Positions 7,827 through 15,926 are shown, counted from the first letter of the stretch. The stretch is DNA of 64,000 bases from Streptomyces sp. NRRL F-6676 (GCF_000725625.1 NZ_JOHS01000001.1:434001-498000); one strand, 5' to 3'. A program made the numbers and translations. Notes: generated by a model not told the origin, from the letters alone.

Positions 7827-8963
7827 TCAGGAGGCCGCCGGGGTGAAGAACTCGGCCATCCGCTCCAGGCCCCGCTCGCCGAACATCATCTCCAGGCTCG
7901 CGGCGGACTCGGCGGCGGACGCCTCGCTGCGCGGGAACATCGCCTCCTCGTAGGTGGTCAGGGCGGCCTCGGTGTCGCCGGGGTGGGCGGCGAGGGCCAG
8001 GGCGAGTTCGGCGCCGTCGAACAGGGCGAGGTTGGCGCCCTCGCCCGCGAACGGCGACATCAGATGGGCGGCGTCGCCGAGCAGCGTCACGCCCGGGACG
8101 CGCTCCCAGCGGTGCCCGACGGGCAGGGCGTGGATACGGCGCGGGGCGATCGTCTCCGCGTCGGCGACCAGGCCGCGCAGCCCCTCGTCCCAGCCCTCGA
8201 AGCGGGCGAGGACGGCGGCCTTGGCGGCGGCCGGGTCGGTGAAGTCGACCGTGTCCAGCCAGCCTTCGTCGGCCCGGAGCGCCGCGTAGACGTGGAGGCT
8301 GCCGTCGGTCTCCCGGTGTGCGAGGAACCCGCGTGCGTGCCCCAGGGCGAGGAAGAACCCGCCGCCGACGACCGCCGCGCTCCGTGGATGCCGGGTGTCG
8401 GCCTCGAACAGGTCGGTCTCGACGAAGGAGATGCCGGTGTAGGCGGGCCGGGCGTCCGAGAGGAGCGGCCGGATCCGGGACCAGGCGCCGTCCGCGCCGA
8501 TCAGGAGGTCGGTGGTGAGGGCCGAGCCGTCGGCGAACGTCACCTCGTGGCGCCCGCCGCCCAGCGGCCGGGCCGCGGTGACCTTGCGGCCCCAGTGGAC
8601 GGTGCCGTCGGGCAGCGAGCCGAGCAGCAGATCGCGCAGCTCGCCGCGGTCCACCTCCGGACGGTCACCGGACTCGTCGTCCGCCGCGGCCACGTGCACC
8701 GTGCCGTCGGGGCCGAGCAGACGCATGGCCTGACCGCCCTCGTGGACGAGCGCGCGGAAACCGTCGTACAGACCGGCCGCGTGCAGCGCCTGCTGCCCGT
8801 TCTCCGCGTGGATGTCGAGCATGCCGCCCTGCGTACGGGCCGCGGCCGACGCCTCCAGTTCGAAGATCGCCGACTTGATGCCGTGGACGTGCAGGACGCG
8901 GGCGGCGGTGAGGCCGCCGAGGCCGCCGCCGATGATCGCGACGGGGTAGTGCGGGGTGCTCAT
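7827..8963 (-). CDS. FAD-dependent monooxygenase, TetX-like
   Basis: This 378-residue single-domain flavin monooxygenase has the dinucleotide motif AIIGGGLGGLTAARVLHVHG at the N-terminus, a DLLIGADGAWSRIR middle motif and GDAAHLMSPFAGEGANLALFDG near the C-terminus. The pattern resembles TetX-type and other small hydroxylases that inactivate antibiotics or modify aromatics, but the sequence alone does not show tetracycline activity. ATG 8963 follows GGAGG. Tandem palindromic operators overlap the upstream region, and a TetR gene lies directly upstream on the same strand, so the pair is a likely substrate-inducible resistance or catabolic unit. Confidence 0.88.
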   Translation of the reverse strand: MSTPHYPVAIIGGGLGGLTAARVLHVHGIKSAIFELEASAAARTQGGMLDIHAENGQQALHAAGLYDGFRALVHEGGQAMRLLGPDGTVHVAAADDESGDRPEVDRGELRDLLLGSLPDGTVHWGRKVTAARPLGGGRHEVTFADGSALTTDLLIGADGAWSRIRPLLSDARPAYTGISFVETDLFEADTRHPRSAAVVGGGFFLALGHARGFLAHRETDGSLHVYAALRADEGWLDTVDFTDPAAAKAAVLARFEGWDEGLRGLVADAETIAPRRIHALPVGHRWERVPGVTLLGDAAHLMSPFAGEGANLALFDGAELALALAAHPGDTEAALTTYEEAMFPRSEASAAESAASLEMMFGERGLERMAEFFTPAAS

Positions 8964-9027
8964 CGGAACCTCCGGAGGGAAGGGGAAGCGCCGGGGGAGT
9001 GCCCATGGGCTCCGGCTCCCTCCGAGC

Positions 9028-9062
9028 GTAACGAACATGTTCGTCACGAACAAGTTCGTTAC
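9028..9062. promoter_or_regulatory. Tandem TetR operators upstream of the TetX-like gene
   Basis: Two adjacent palindromes, ACGAACATGTTCGT (9031-9044, perfect) and ACGAACAAGTTCGT (9046-9059), lie 15 bp apart and are flanked by GTAA/TTAC. The same core appears upstream of the neighbouring TetR gene at 9822-9833. Confidence 0.7.
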
Positions 9063-9111
9063 GGGCGTCGCTGAGCCCGAGCGGACCTCTGGAGGCGAGG
9101 GGCGCCCGGGC

Positions 9112-9807
9112 TCAGCCCTCCGCGCCCGGCACCGGGGTGTGCGTGATGCCGTTGACGAGGACGTCGAAGTTCCAGCGCATCCGGTCCTGCGCGGGGCCGT
9201 CGATCAGTGCGGGCATGTGCGCCGCGATCGACGGATACGTGGCCTCGCCCGCGGCACGGAACGCGCGCAGGGTCGCGTTCCAGTCCTCCTCGAAGGCGGG
9301 ATCGTCCGCGTGGGCCCCGTGCTCGGCGGCGCCTGCCGTCGCGGCCTGGAGCAGTACGTCCACCCCCCAGGCAACCTGGGCGCGCGCGGCACCGCTGCGC
9401 GAGAGGAGGTCGAGGATGCGCTCCACCAGGCGCAGATAGTTCTCGCCGCTCGGACGGGCGACGAGCGCGGACCGGGCGAGCTGCGGCTGCGCGAACAGCA
9501 CCAGGGTGTACGACGTCATGACCGCGCGGAGCTGCTCGCGCCAGTCGTCACCGCCCTCCCGCCCGGTCAGGTCGACCTCGCCGAGCAGGGCGTCCAGGAC
9601 CGCCGCGTGCAGCTCGGCGGTGTTGGCGACGTAGACGTACAGCGAGGCCGGACCGGTGTCCAGCTCCTGCGCCAGCCGGCGCATGGTGACCTTGTGGAGC
9701 CCCTCCGCCCGCATGATCCGCACGGCGGCGTCCACGATCGCGTGCCGCGACAGGGCGGGCTTCGCCGGACGCTCCCGGCGGCTGATCGGCTCTCGTCTCG
9801 CAGTCAT
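9112..9807 (-). CDS. TetR-family repressor of the TetX-like monooxygenase
   Basis: 231 residues. The N-terminal helix-turn-helix shows LSRHAIVDAAVRIMRAEGLH and MRRLAQELDTGPASLYVYVAN. The C-terminal half resembles the TetR_C domain that binds drugs such as tetracyclines. The palindromic core CGAACGCGTTCG lies just upstream of its ATG (9807), and near-identical sites lie before the downstream monooxygenase gene, so autoregulation and repression of that gene are likely. Confidence 0.9.
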   Translation of the reverse strand: MTARREPISRRERPAKPALSRHAIVDAAVRIMRAEGLHKVTMRRLAQELDTGPASLYVYVANTAELHAAVLDALLGEVDLTGREGGDDWREQLRAVMTSYTLVLFAQPQLARSALVARPSGENYLRLVERILDLLSRSGAARAQVAWGVDVLLQAATAGAAEHGAHADDPAFEEDWNATLRAFRAAGEATYPSIAAHMPALIDGPAQDRMRWNFDVLVNGITHTPVPGAEG

Positions 9808-9817
9808 GGCGGCGATC

Positions 9818-9836
9818 GTAACGAACGCGTTCGCCA
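9818..9836. promoter_or_regulatory. Autoregulatory TetR operator
   Basis: Perfect 12-bp palindrome CGAACGCGTTCG (9822-9833) preceded by GTAA, matching the half-sites in front of the TetX-like gene. Confidence 0.6.
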
Positions 9837-9930
9837 GATCGGGGATCAGCCGGAGCCCGGCCGGAGCCTCCGATTCCACCGGCGCCTTCGGCCTCACGCA
9901 CCGAGAAGGATGCTTAACAGTCAGTGCAGT

Positions 9931-9945
9931 TGGAAACGATTATCA
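9931..9945 (+). promoter_or_regulatory. Zur-type box upstream of the PLP/sulfur operon
   Basis: TGGAAACGATTATCA agrees with the S. coelicolor Zur consensus (TGAAAATGATTTTCA-like) at 12 of 15 positions. It overlaps a probable -10 (GATTAT, 9938-9943), with a weak -35 (TTAACA, 9914-9919) 18 bases upstream, so zinc-loaded Zur would repress. An identical 15-mer, inverted, lies at 14097-14111. Confidence 0.65.
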
Positions 9946-10028
9946 CGAACTGATCATCGGGACGGCGCCGTCCGGCACCGGGGTGCTGCCGCGGTGACCG
10001 ACTGACGCCCGACACGGGGAGGTACCAC

Positions 10029-11534
10029 GTGAAGGACGCGCCCTTGTATCTGAGGCCGCGGGTCGACCCACCGCTCGCCTCATTGCTCGGGAACGCGCCG
10101 TTGTTGCACTCCTTGGCCGACGCCCTGGGATCGCCGCTGAACGTGCTGATCCCGGAGGCCGTCGCCGCGAACGCGGAGCGGTTCCGCTCCGTCTACCGGC
10201 GGCACCACCTGGCCGGGAGGGTGTACTTCGCCCACAAGGCGAATCGTTCCAGCGCCCTGGTGCGCAGACTCGCGGCCTGCGACCCGGCGGCCGTCGGCAT
10301 CGACGTGGCCTCCCTGGAGGAACTCCGCCACGCACTGAGCTGCGGCTTCACCGGGGACCGGGTGATGGCGACCGGCCCCAAGGATGCCGAGTTCCTGTGG
10401 CTGGCCGCCCGGGCGGGCGCGACGGTGAACGTCGACTCGGTCGGCGAGCTGGACCGACTGGCCGGTCTCGTACGGAAGTACGCACTGGCCAGGACCCAGG
10501 TGCTGGTGCGGCTGTCCGGCTTCGAGTCGGACCCCGCACCCGGCGGCGCCGGCACCCGGCTGCTCTCGCGCCGCAGCCGGTTCGGCACCCCGGTCGCCGA
10601 GGCCGGAGGGCTCTGGACGGCACTGGAACGGCACGCGGACAGCGTCGAACTCGTCGGCCTCGCCTACCACTTGGACACCACCGGCCTGGAGGAGAAGGGC
10701 CGTGCCCTGGAGCGCTGTGTGCTGCTCATGGACGACTGCCGCGCCCGGGGCCTCACGCCACGCGCGGTGGACATCGGCGGCGGCTTCGGCGTCGGCTACG
10801 TCGAGGACGCCGGGGAGTGGGAACGCTGGACGACCGCGCTGAGCGAGGCCGTCCTCGGCACCCGCCCGCCGCTGGCCTGGCGCGGCCACGGCTACGGCCT
10901 GCGCAACGAGGCCGGCACGGTCCGCGGCACCGCCGCCCTCTACCCCGCCCACCGGCCCACCGCGGGCCCCGGCTACCTGGACGCACTCCTGACCCGCCCG
11001 GCGCCCGTCCTCGGCCGGTCCCCGGCCACCCTGCTCCTGGAACACCTCCACGACCTGTACGTCGAACCCGGCCGCGCCCTCGTCGACCAGTGCGGACTGT
11101 CGCTGGCGCGGGTCCAGGAGGTGCGGCCCCTGGGCGACGAGCCCGACCGGTATCTGGTGCGGCTCGGCATGAACGCCGGTGACGTCAGCCTGGAGGAGCA
11201 CGGGGTCCTCGTCGACCCCGTCCTGCTGCCGCGCGGCGGCCCGCCCGAGGAGGCGGCGGACGGGGCGCCGGTCGGCGTCCACCTGGTGGGCAACCTCTGC
11301 CTGGAGGCCGATCTGATCACCCGCCGTCTGGTGTTCCTGCCCCGGCTGCCCCGGCCGGGGGACCTGCTGGCCTTCGTCAACACCGCCGGGTACGTCATGG
11401 ACTTCCACGCCCACCACGCGCAAATGCAGCCGTCGGCGCGGACGGTGGCGGTCACGGAGGAGGACGGGACCTGGCACTGGTGCCCGGACGAGAACTACTG
11501 GCCGCTCACACACCCGCAGGGAGTGCCGTCATGA
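10029..11534 (+). CDS. PLP-dependent decarboxylase, DAP/ornithine-decarboxylase fold type III (Y4yA/SbnH-like)
   Basis: 501 residues. An alanine-racemase-type TIM barrel with the PLP lysine at 70 (YFAHKAN) is followed by a C-terminal beta domain. Recognisable elements are VDSVGELDRLAGL, GLAYHLDTTG, VDIGGGFGVGY (phosphate-binding glycines), EPGRALVDQCG and the dimer active-site motif GNLCLEADLI. The group includes diaminopimelate decarboxylase and siderophore decarboxylases such as SbnH. This member is longer and lacks an obvious primary role. GTG 10029 follows GGGGAGG. It is the first gene of a coupled three-gene operon behind a Zur-type box. I infer decarboxylation of an amino-acid-derived intermediate made by the next genes; the true substrate is unknown. 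Confidence 0.85.
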   Translation: MKDAPLYLRPRVDPPLASLLGNAPLLHSLADALGSPLNVLIPEAVAANAERFRSVYRRHHLAGRVYFAHKANRSSALVRRLAACDPAAVGIDVASLEELRHALSCGFTGDRVMATGPKDAEFLWLAARAGATVNVDSVGELDRLAGLVRKYALARTQVLVRLSGFESDPAPGGAGTRLLSRRSRFGTPVAEAGGLWTALERHADSVELVGLAYHLDTTGLEEKGRALERCVLLMDDCRARGLTPRAVDIGGGFGVGYVEDAGEWERWTTALSEAVLGTRPPLAWRGHGYGLRNEAGTVRGTAALYPAHRPTAGPGYLDALLTRPAPVLGRSPATLLLEHLHDLYVEPGRALVDQCGLSLARVQEVRPLGDEPDRYLVRLGMNAGDVSLEEHGVLVDPVLLPRGGPPEEAADGAPVGVHLVGNLCLEADLITRRLVFLPRLPRPGDLLAFVNTAGYVMDFHAHHAQMQPSARTVAVTEEDGTWHWCPDENYWPLTHPQGVPS

Positions 11535-12868
11535 GGTACGACAGCATCACGGAAGCCATCGGCAACACACCGCTCGTCCGCATCGACCCGGCGGTGCACG
11601 GTCTGCGCCACATCGACCTCTACGCCAAGCTGGAGATGCTCAACCCCTTCGGCTCCGTCAAGGACCGCCCGGCCTGGCACATGGCACGCCCCCATCTGGA
11701 GGGGGCGGCGGGCGGCGACGGCACGGTCGTGGAACTCTCCAGCGGCAACACGGCCAAGGCGCTCGCCCTGCTGGCCGGCATGCACGGGCTGAAGTTCAAG
11801 AGCGTCACCAACCGGATGCGCGTGCCCGAGATCAAGGAACTGCTCCTGCTGCTCGGCGCCGAGATCGAGGAACTGCCCGGCCGGAGCGAGTGTCTGGACC
11901 CCACCGACACCGACGACCCGCTCACCCGCTTCCACCAGGCGCTCTCCGGGCCCGGCAGCACCTATCTCCACACCGACCAGTACTTCAACCCGCGCAACGT
12001 CGAGGCACACGCGGCCGGCACCGGGCCCGAGATCGTCAAGGACCTCGACGGACGGGCCCCGGACTGGTTCGTGGCCTGCGTCGGCACGGCCGGCTCCTCC
12101 ACGGGCGTCGCCCGCGTCCTGCGCGAACACGACGCCGGCGTACGGGTGCTCGGACTGGTCGCCGACAAGTCCGACTTCATCCCCGGCATCCGCACCATCG
12201 ACGAGGTCCACCAGGTCGGCCTCTTCGACCCCGCCACCTACGACCGGCTCGCACCGGTCACCTCGCAGCAGGCCATTGACGGCATGGTCACCCTGATCCG
12301 CCGCTGCGGACTGCTCTCCGGACCCACCGGCGGCGCCGCCTACCACGGGGCCGTCCGCGAACTGGCCGCCGCCGACGCCGAACTGGAGGGCACCGGCCGC
12401 CGCCAGACCGCCGTGTTCATCGTGTGCGACCGGGCCGAGAGCTACCTCAGCTACGTACGGCAGCGCCGCCCGGAACTGCTCGGCAGGGCCCGGCGCGGAC
12501 ACTCCCTGGCCTCGCTCGGCGACGAGGACGTCCACGCACAGGGCCGCGCGGTCGACGTCGACGGCGCACGGCGCTGGATCGCGGAGGGCGAACCCCGCCC
12601 GATGGTCGTCGACCTGCGCGGCCCGCACGCCTACGCCGCCCTGCACATCGAGGGCTCGGTCAACATCGTCGACGAACTCTTCGAGGAACTCGTGCGCGGC
12701 GGACTGCCGTTCAGCAAGTGCACCCCGGTGCTGCTCGCGTGTCCGGTGGGGGAGAGGTCGCTGCGCTATGCCGCGCTGCTGTCCCGCATGGGCCACCCGG
12801 ACGTCAGGAGCCTGGCGGGCGGCATCGTCGCCTGGCGGGACGCCGGCGCACCGCTGGTGAGGGAGTGA
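11531..12868 (+). CDS. Cysteine synthase-like PLP enzyme fused to a rhodanese domain
   Basis: 445 residues in two domains. Residues about 1-320 are a fold type II PLP enzyme like CysK/SbnA: IGNTPLVRI, NPFGSVKDRPA with PLP lysine 44, SSGNTAKALA, and phosphate loop GTAGSSTGVARVL. Residues about 340-445 are a rhodanese-like domain ending with the active loop CPVGERS, whose Cys404 is intact and can carry a persulfide. The ATG overlaps the previous stop (ATGA), so it is translationally coupled. The fusion suggests that sulfur delivered by a desulfurase (next gene) is incorporated by the synthase half into an activated serine or similar acceptor. Domain identity is visible; the reaction is inferred. 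Confidence 0.85.
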   Translation: MRYDSITEAIGNTPLVRIDPAVHGLRHIDLYAKLEMLNPFGSVKDRPAWHMARPHLEGAAGGDGTVVELSSGNTAKALALLAGMHGLKFKSVTNRMRVPEIKELLLLLGAEIEELPGRSECLDPTDTDDPLTRFHQALSGPGSTYLHTDQYFNPRNVEAHAAGTGPEIVKDLDGRAPDWFVACVGTAGSSTGVARVLREHDAGVRVLGLVADKSDFIPGIRTIDEVHQVGLFDPATYDRLAPVTSQQAIDGMVTLIRRCGLLSGPTGGAAYHGAVRELAAADAELEGTGRRQTAVFIVCDRAESYLSYVRQRRPELLGRARRGHSLASLGDEDVHAQGRAVDVDGARRWIAEGEPRPMVVDLRGPHAYAALHIEGSVNIVDELFEELVRGGLPFSKCTPVLLACPVGERSLRYAALLSRMGHPDVRSLAGGIVAWRDAGAPLVRE

Positions 12869-12871
12869 GCC

Positions 12872-14080
12872 GTGGCCGAGGAGACGACCGCCGAAGAACG
12901 CGCCTGGCAGGAGAAGCTGAGGACACAGTTCCCCCTCGTCACCGCGCACCCCGACCTGGCGTATCTGGACAGCGCGGCCACCTCGCAGAAACCGCGGGCG
13001 GTCCTGGACGCCGTGGAGACCTACCTCACCACCACCAACGCCAACGCGGGCCGCGGCACCTACCCCTGGGCCAACCGCACCACGGAACTGGTGGAGCGGA
13101 CCAGGGAGCGGGTCAAGGAGTTCCTGGGGGACCCCCGACCGGGGCGCTCCGCCGTCCACTTCACCAGCGGCACCACCGAGGGACTGCGCACCGTCGCCCG
13201 CGACTGGCTCGTGCCGTACCTGGAGGACGGCGACGAGATCCTCGTTCCGTTCTCGGACCACCGGGCCAACCTGGACCCCTGGCTCGAAGCGCGGCGGCTG
13301 CTGGCCGAGCGCGGTGTCGAGGTGCGGGTGCGGGCGCTGCCCGTCCAGGAGTCCTCCGGCGACTACGACCACCGCGCCCTGGCCGGGATGGTCGGCCCCC
13401 GGACCCGGTTCGTGGCGGCGACGCACGTCCATCACGTCTACGGCGGCGACATGAACGTGCACCGGCTGCGCGCCGCCGTCGGCCCGGACGTGCCGATCTG
13501 CCTGGACGCCGCGCAGAGCGTCGGCCACCTCCCCGTCCGGGTCGGCGACCCGGACCTCGACGTCGACTTCGTCGTCTTCTCCGGGCACAAGGCGCTGGCC
13601 CTGCCCGGCACCGGAGCGGTGTGGGCGCGCAACACCAGGGGGCCGGTGTTACGGCCCGGCGGCTGGCAGGGCACCCCCAACACGGTGGGCATCGTCTCGC
13701 TCCTGGCGGCGCTCGACTGGCTGACGGAGGCCGACCCCGCCCGCGTCGCCCGCCATGTCACCCGGCTGGCCACCCGCCTGACCGACCGCCTGGGGCGACT
13801 GGAGCCGTACGACATCCTCGGCTGCCCCGCGAGCCTCACCGCGGACAGCGCGCTCCCCACGGCCCAGCGGCGGCACGGCATCGTCACCTTCCGCCACCGT
13901 GACATCCCCTCCGACGACCTGGGCTTCATCCTCTACAGCCACGGTTTCATGGTCCGGGCCGACAACCTCTGCCAGGCGGGCGCCGACGAGGACGGCGGAT
14001 CCGTACGGGTCAGCCTGCACGTCTACAACACCGACGAGGAGATCGACCGCCTGCTGACGGTGCTGGCCTCACTGGAGTAG
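12872..14080 (+). CDS. Class V aminotransferase, SufS/NifS-like cysteine desulfurase homologue
   Basis: 402 residues. The start is SufS-like (FPLVTAHPDLAYLDSAATSQ KP). PLP lysine 240 sits in SGHKALALPGTG, and the C-terminal segment FMVRADNLCQAG places Cys367 at the SufS active-cysteine position, followed by VRVSLHVYNTDEEIDRLL. It therefore looks able to form a persulfide from cysteine. It differs from housekeeping SufS in the HVHHVYGGDMNV segment. Leucine 260 is encoded by TTA (13649-13651), the rare codon read by bldA tRNA, which ties the gene to developmental or secondary metabolism. GTG 12872 lies 3 bases after the previous stop. Its likely sulfur acceptor is the rhodanese domain of the preceding protein. 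Confidence 0.85.
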   Translation: MAEETTAEERAWQEKLRTQFPLVTAHPDLAYLDSAATSQKPRAVLDAVETYLTTTNANAGRGTYPWANRTTELVERTRERVKEFLGDPRPGRSAVHFTSGTTEGLRTVARDWLVPYLEDGDEILVPFSDHRANLDPWLEARRLLAERGVEVRVRALPVQESSGDYDHRALAGMVGPRTRFVAATHVHHVYGGDMNVHRLRAAVGPDVPICLDAAQSVGHLPVRVGDPDLDVDFVVFSGHKALALPGTGAVWARNTRGPVLRPGGWQGTPNTVGIVSLLAALDWLTEADPARVARHVTRLATRLTDRLGRLEPYDILGCPASLTADSALPTAQRRHGIVTFRHRDIPSDDLGFILYSHGFMVRADNLCQAGADEDGGSVRVSLHVYNTDEEIDRLLTVLASLE

Positions 14081-14096
14081 CGCAACAAAGAGTTAT

Positions 14097-14111
14097 TGAT
14101 AATCGTTTCCA
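14097..14111 (-). promoter_or_regulatory. Second Zur-type box, upstream of the methyltransferase gene
   Basis: TGATAATCGTTTCCA is the exact reverse complement of the 15-mer at 9931-9945. It lies just upstream of a TAGATT -10 box (14116-14121) for the methyltransferase gene. Exact identity of two 15-mers 4.2 kb apart indicates one regulator for both units. Confidence 0.65.
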
Positions 14112-14168
14112 CCTGTAGATTGTGCGGTGACCACAACAGGTGAGAGACGGATGAGGTGACAGGGCCGG

Positions 14169-14936
14169 ATGGGTGTGAGCATGGGAGCGGCCGGTATGTG
14201 GGTCGAGCGCTGGGAACGGCAGCAGCGGCGCTACGCCGTGGACCGCGAGGAGCGGTTCGCGGTCATCGCCGACGTCACGGAACATCTCTGCGCCGGCGGC
14301 GGCCGGCCGCTCCTGCTGGACCTGGGGTGCGGCCCCGGCTCGCTGTCCGTCCGGCTCGCCCGCCGGCTGCCGGACGCCGAGATCGTCGCCGTCGACATGG
14401 ACCCCGTCCTGCTGGAACTGGGCCGCACCCATCACGCCGACGCCGCCCGGTACGTGGACGCGGTGATCGGCGAGGACGGCTGGACGGACGCGCTGGCACT
14501 GGACCGCCCCGTGGACGTCGCCGTCTCGACGACCGCGCTGCACTACCTCCCCGCCCCCGTCCTGGGGCGCACGTACCGCGCCCTCGCCGCCCTGCTCCGC
14601 CCCGGTGGCGCGCTGGTCAACGGCGACCACTTCCCGCCGGAGGAGTCGCCCTGCGCGGACCTGACCGCCCATGTGGGGCGCCGCCGGGCCGAGCGGACCG
14701 GTGCCCACGGTCACGAGGACGAGGACTGGGAGTCGTGGTGGCGGGCCGCGGCCGCCGACCCCGAACTGACCGACCTGTTCGAACAGCGCGAGAAGACCCG
14801 CCCGGCCTCGGGCGACGGCAACCAGCACCTCTCCGTGGCCCGCCACACCGAACTGCTCCACCGGGCGGGCTTCCGCCACGTCACCCCGGTGTGGCAGGCC
14901 GGGGACAGCCGCGTACTGGTGGCGCTGAAGGGCTGA
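14169..14936 (+). CDS. Class I SAM-dependent methyltransferase
   Basis: 255 residues. The SAM-binding motif is LLLDLGCGPGSLSVRLARRL, then the acidic loop EIVAVDMDP and the motif IV-like VDVAVSTTALHYLPAP. It methylates a small molecule; no quinone- or rRNA-specific signature is seen. ATG 14169 is used, but ATG 14181 is possible. The gene has its own promoter with a Zur-type box identical to that of the upstream PLP operon and is therefore the probable tailoring enzyme of the same pathway. A hairpin terminator follows at 14940-14971. Confidence 0.87.
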   Translation: MGVSMGAAGMWVERWERQQRRYAVDREERFAVIADVTEHLCAGGGRPLLLDLGCGPGSLSVRLARRLPDAEIVAVDMDPVLLELGRTHHADAARYVDAVIGEDGWTDALALDRPVDVAVSTTALHYLPAPVLGRTYRALAALLRPGGALVNGDHFPPEESPCADLTAHVGRRRAERTGAHGHEDEDWESWWRAAAADPELTDLFEQREKTRPASGDGNQHLSVARHTELLHRAGFRHVTPVWQAGDSRVLVALKG

Positions 14937-14939
14937 AAA

Positions 14940-14971
14940 CCGCTTGCCCGGCCGAACGGGCCCGCAGGCGG
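14940..14971. terminator. Hairpin between convergent genes
   Basis: CCGCTTGC (14940-14947) pairs fully, with one G-U, to GCAGGCGG (14964-14971), and the loop contains a further short CCG/CGG stem. It sits between the methyltransferase gene and the convergent acetyltransferase gene. Confidence 0.5.
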
Positions 14972-14978
14972 CTGAAGT

Positions 14979-15605
14979 TCACAGCGCGAGGCTCATCAGG
15001 ATCTCGTCGCGGTCGTCCCCGGGCGCCAGACGCAGCGCCCCCGGCCACCGGCCGACCTCCGTCCATCCGGCCTTGCGGTAGAAGTGCTCCAGTCCCAGGC
15101 CCGCCCGCGCCGACAGCTTCAGACGCTCCAGTCCCATGTCCTCCCGCGCGACATGGCGGACACGCCCCATCAGCGCGGCACCGACGCCCCGGCCCCGCAG
15201 ACCGACCCGCGTCTGCACATGGTTGACCACGCCGCAGTGCGCCTCCAACGGGTGCGCCTCCCGGCGGAGCACCAGCCACCCCGCGAGTGCGCCGCCGAGC
15301 GTGGCCGTGAGCAGTCTGCCGCGCGCGGGCGCCAGGCTCTCCACGAGCCGGTCCACGGCGGGGCGGAGGGCGGCCGGTGTCACGGGCGGCGGCGGGCAGT
15401 CCGGCGGAACGACCGCCCCGCCGGCATCGACCACCGCCGCCCAGCAGTCCGCCAGCTCCTCACGCAGGGAGCCGTCCACGTCGGAGGGCCGGGTGAACTG
15501 GGTGAGGGACAGACGGACGGGGAGGGGAACGGGGGCAGGGGCCGGGGCGGCGGGCGTGGTGGGGCTGCCGGGCGCGCCGGGGTTGGTGGCGTCGTAGGAG
15601 TGCAC
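14979..15605 (-). CDS. GNAT-family N-acetyltransferase
   Basis: About 208 residues. The acetyl-CoA motif is RVGLRGRGVGAALMGRVRHVA, followed by LKLSARAGLGLEHFYRKAGW. The proline/alanine-rich N-terminus before PVRLSLTQFTRPSD is variable, so the start is uncertain: GTG 15605 is preferred because codons further upstream (to GTG 15656) look non-coding. The acceptor is unknown. It converges on the Zur-boxed methyltransferase gene, but nothing links it to that pathway. Confidence 0.78.
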   Translation of the reverse strand: MHSYDATNPGAPGSPTTPAAPAPAPVPLPVRLSLTQFTRPSDVDGSLREELADCWAAVVDAGGAVVPPDCPPPPVTPAALRPAVDRLVESLAPARGRLLTATLGGALAGWLVLRREAHPLEAHCGVVNHVQTRVGLRGRGVGAALMGRVRHVAREDMGLERLKLSARAGLGLEHFYRKAGWTEVGRWPGALRLAPGDDRDEILMSLAL

Positions 15606-15860
15606 GGTCGGAAGACTGCCCCAGCGGCGCCCGCTCACCCCACTGAGCCCGCTCACTCACTGACGCCCGCTCACCCCCCTGACGCCCAGGATCCCACCGC
15701 GCGGTGTCCGTGGCGTTGTCGTGGACAAGCCCCGCGGACCTGCCGCCGCGGGCGGAGGGCCGGCCCGGGGAAGGCGAGCCGAACTGCTCTCGCGAGGCCG
15801 ACACCCTCCCGCGCCGCGCAGGGGCGCTCCCCGGCCTCCCGCTCCCGCGCATCCGACCCC

Positions 15861-15916
15861 TTGACGTAACGACCCGCGGGACCGAAGAATTCAGGCCACT
15901 GCCTGACAACGTTGTC
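15861..15916 (+). promoter_or_regulatory. Promoter with LacI-type operator
   Basis: TTGACG (15861-15866), 18 bases, AAGAAT (15885-15890), then a perfect 12-bp palindrome GACAACGTTGTC with central CG (15905-15916) just downstream of the expected start. Central-CG palindromes of this kind are typical LacI-family sites. A further arm pair, TTGTC-N3-GACAA, is at 15716-15728. Confidence 0.55.
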
Positions 15917-15926
15917 CGACTGAGAG

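Noticed and set aside
7827..8963. Firm assignment of tetracycline resistance (tetX)
   Set aside because: The fold and motifs fit a broad monooxygenase group; no tetracycline-specific residues can be confirmed by eye.
9931..14111. Iron (DmdR/IdeR) or nickel (Nur) boxes instead of Zur
   Set aside because: The 15-mer lacks the TTAGGTTAGGCTnACCTAA-type iron-box pattern and the TTGCA-N5-TGCAA nickel pattern, while matching the Zur consensus at 12 of 15 positions.
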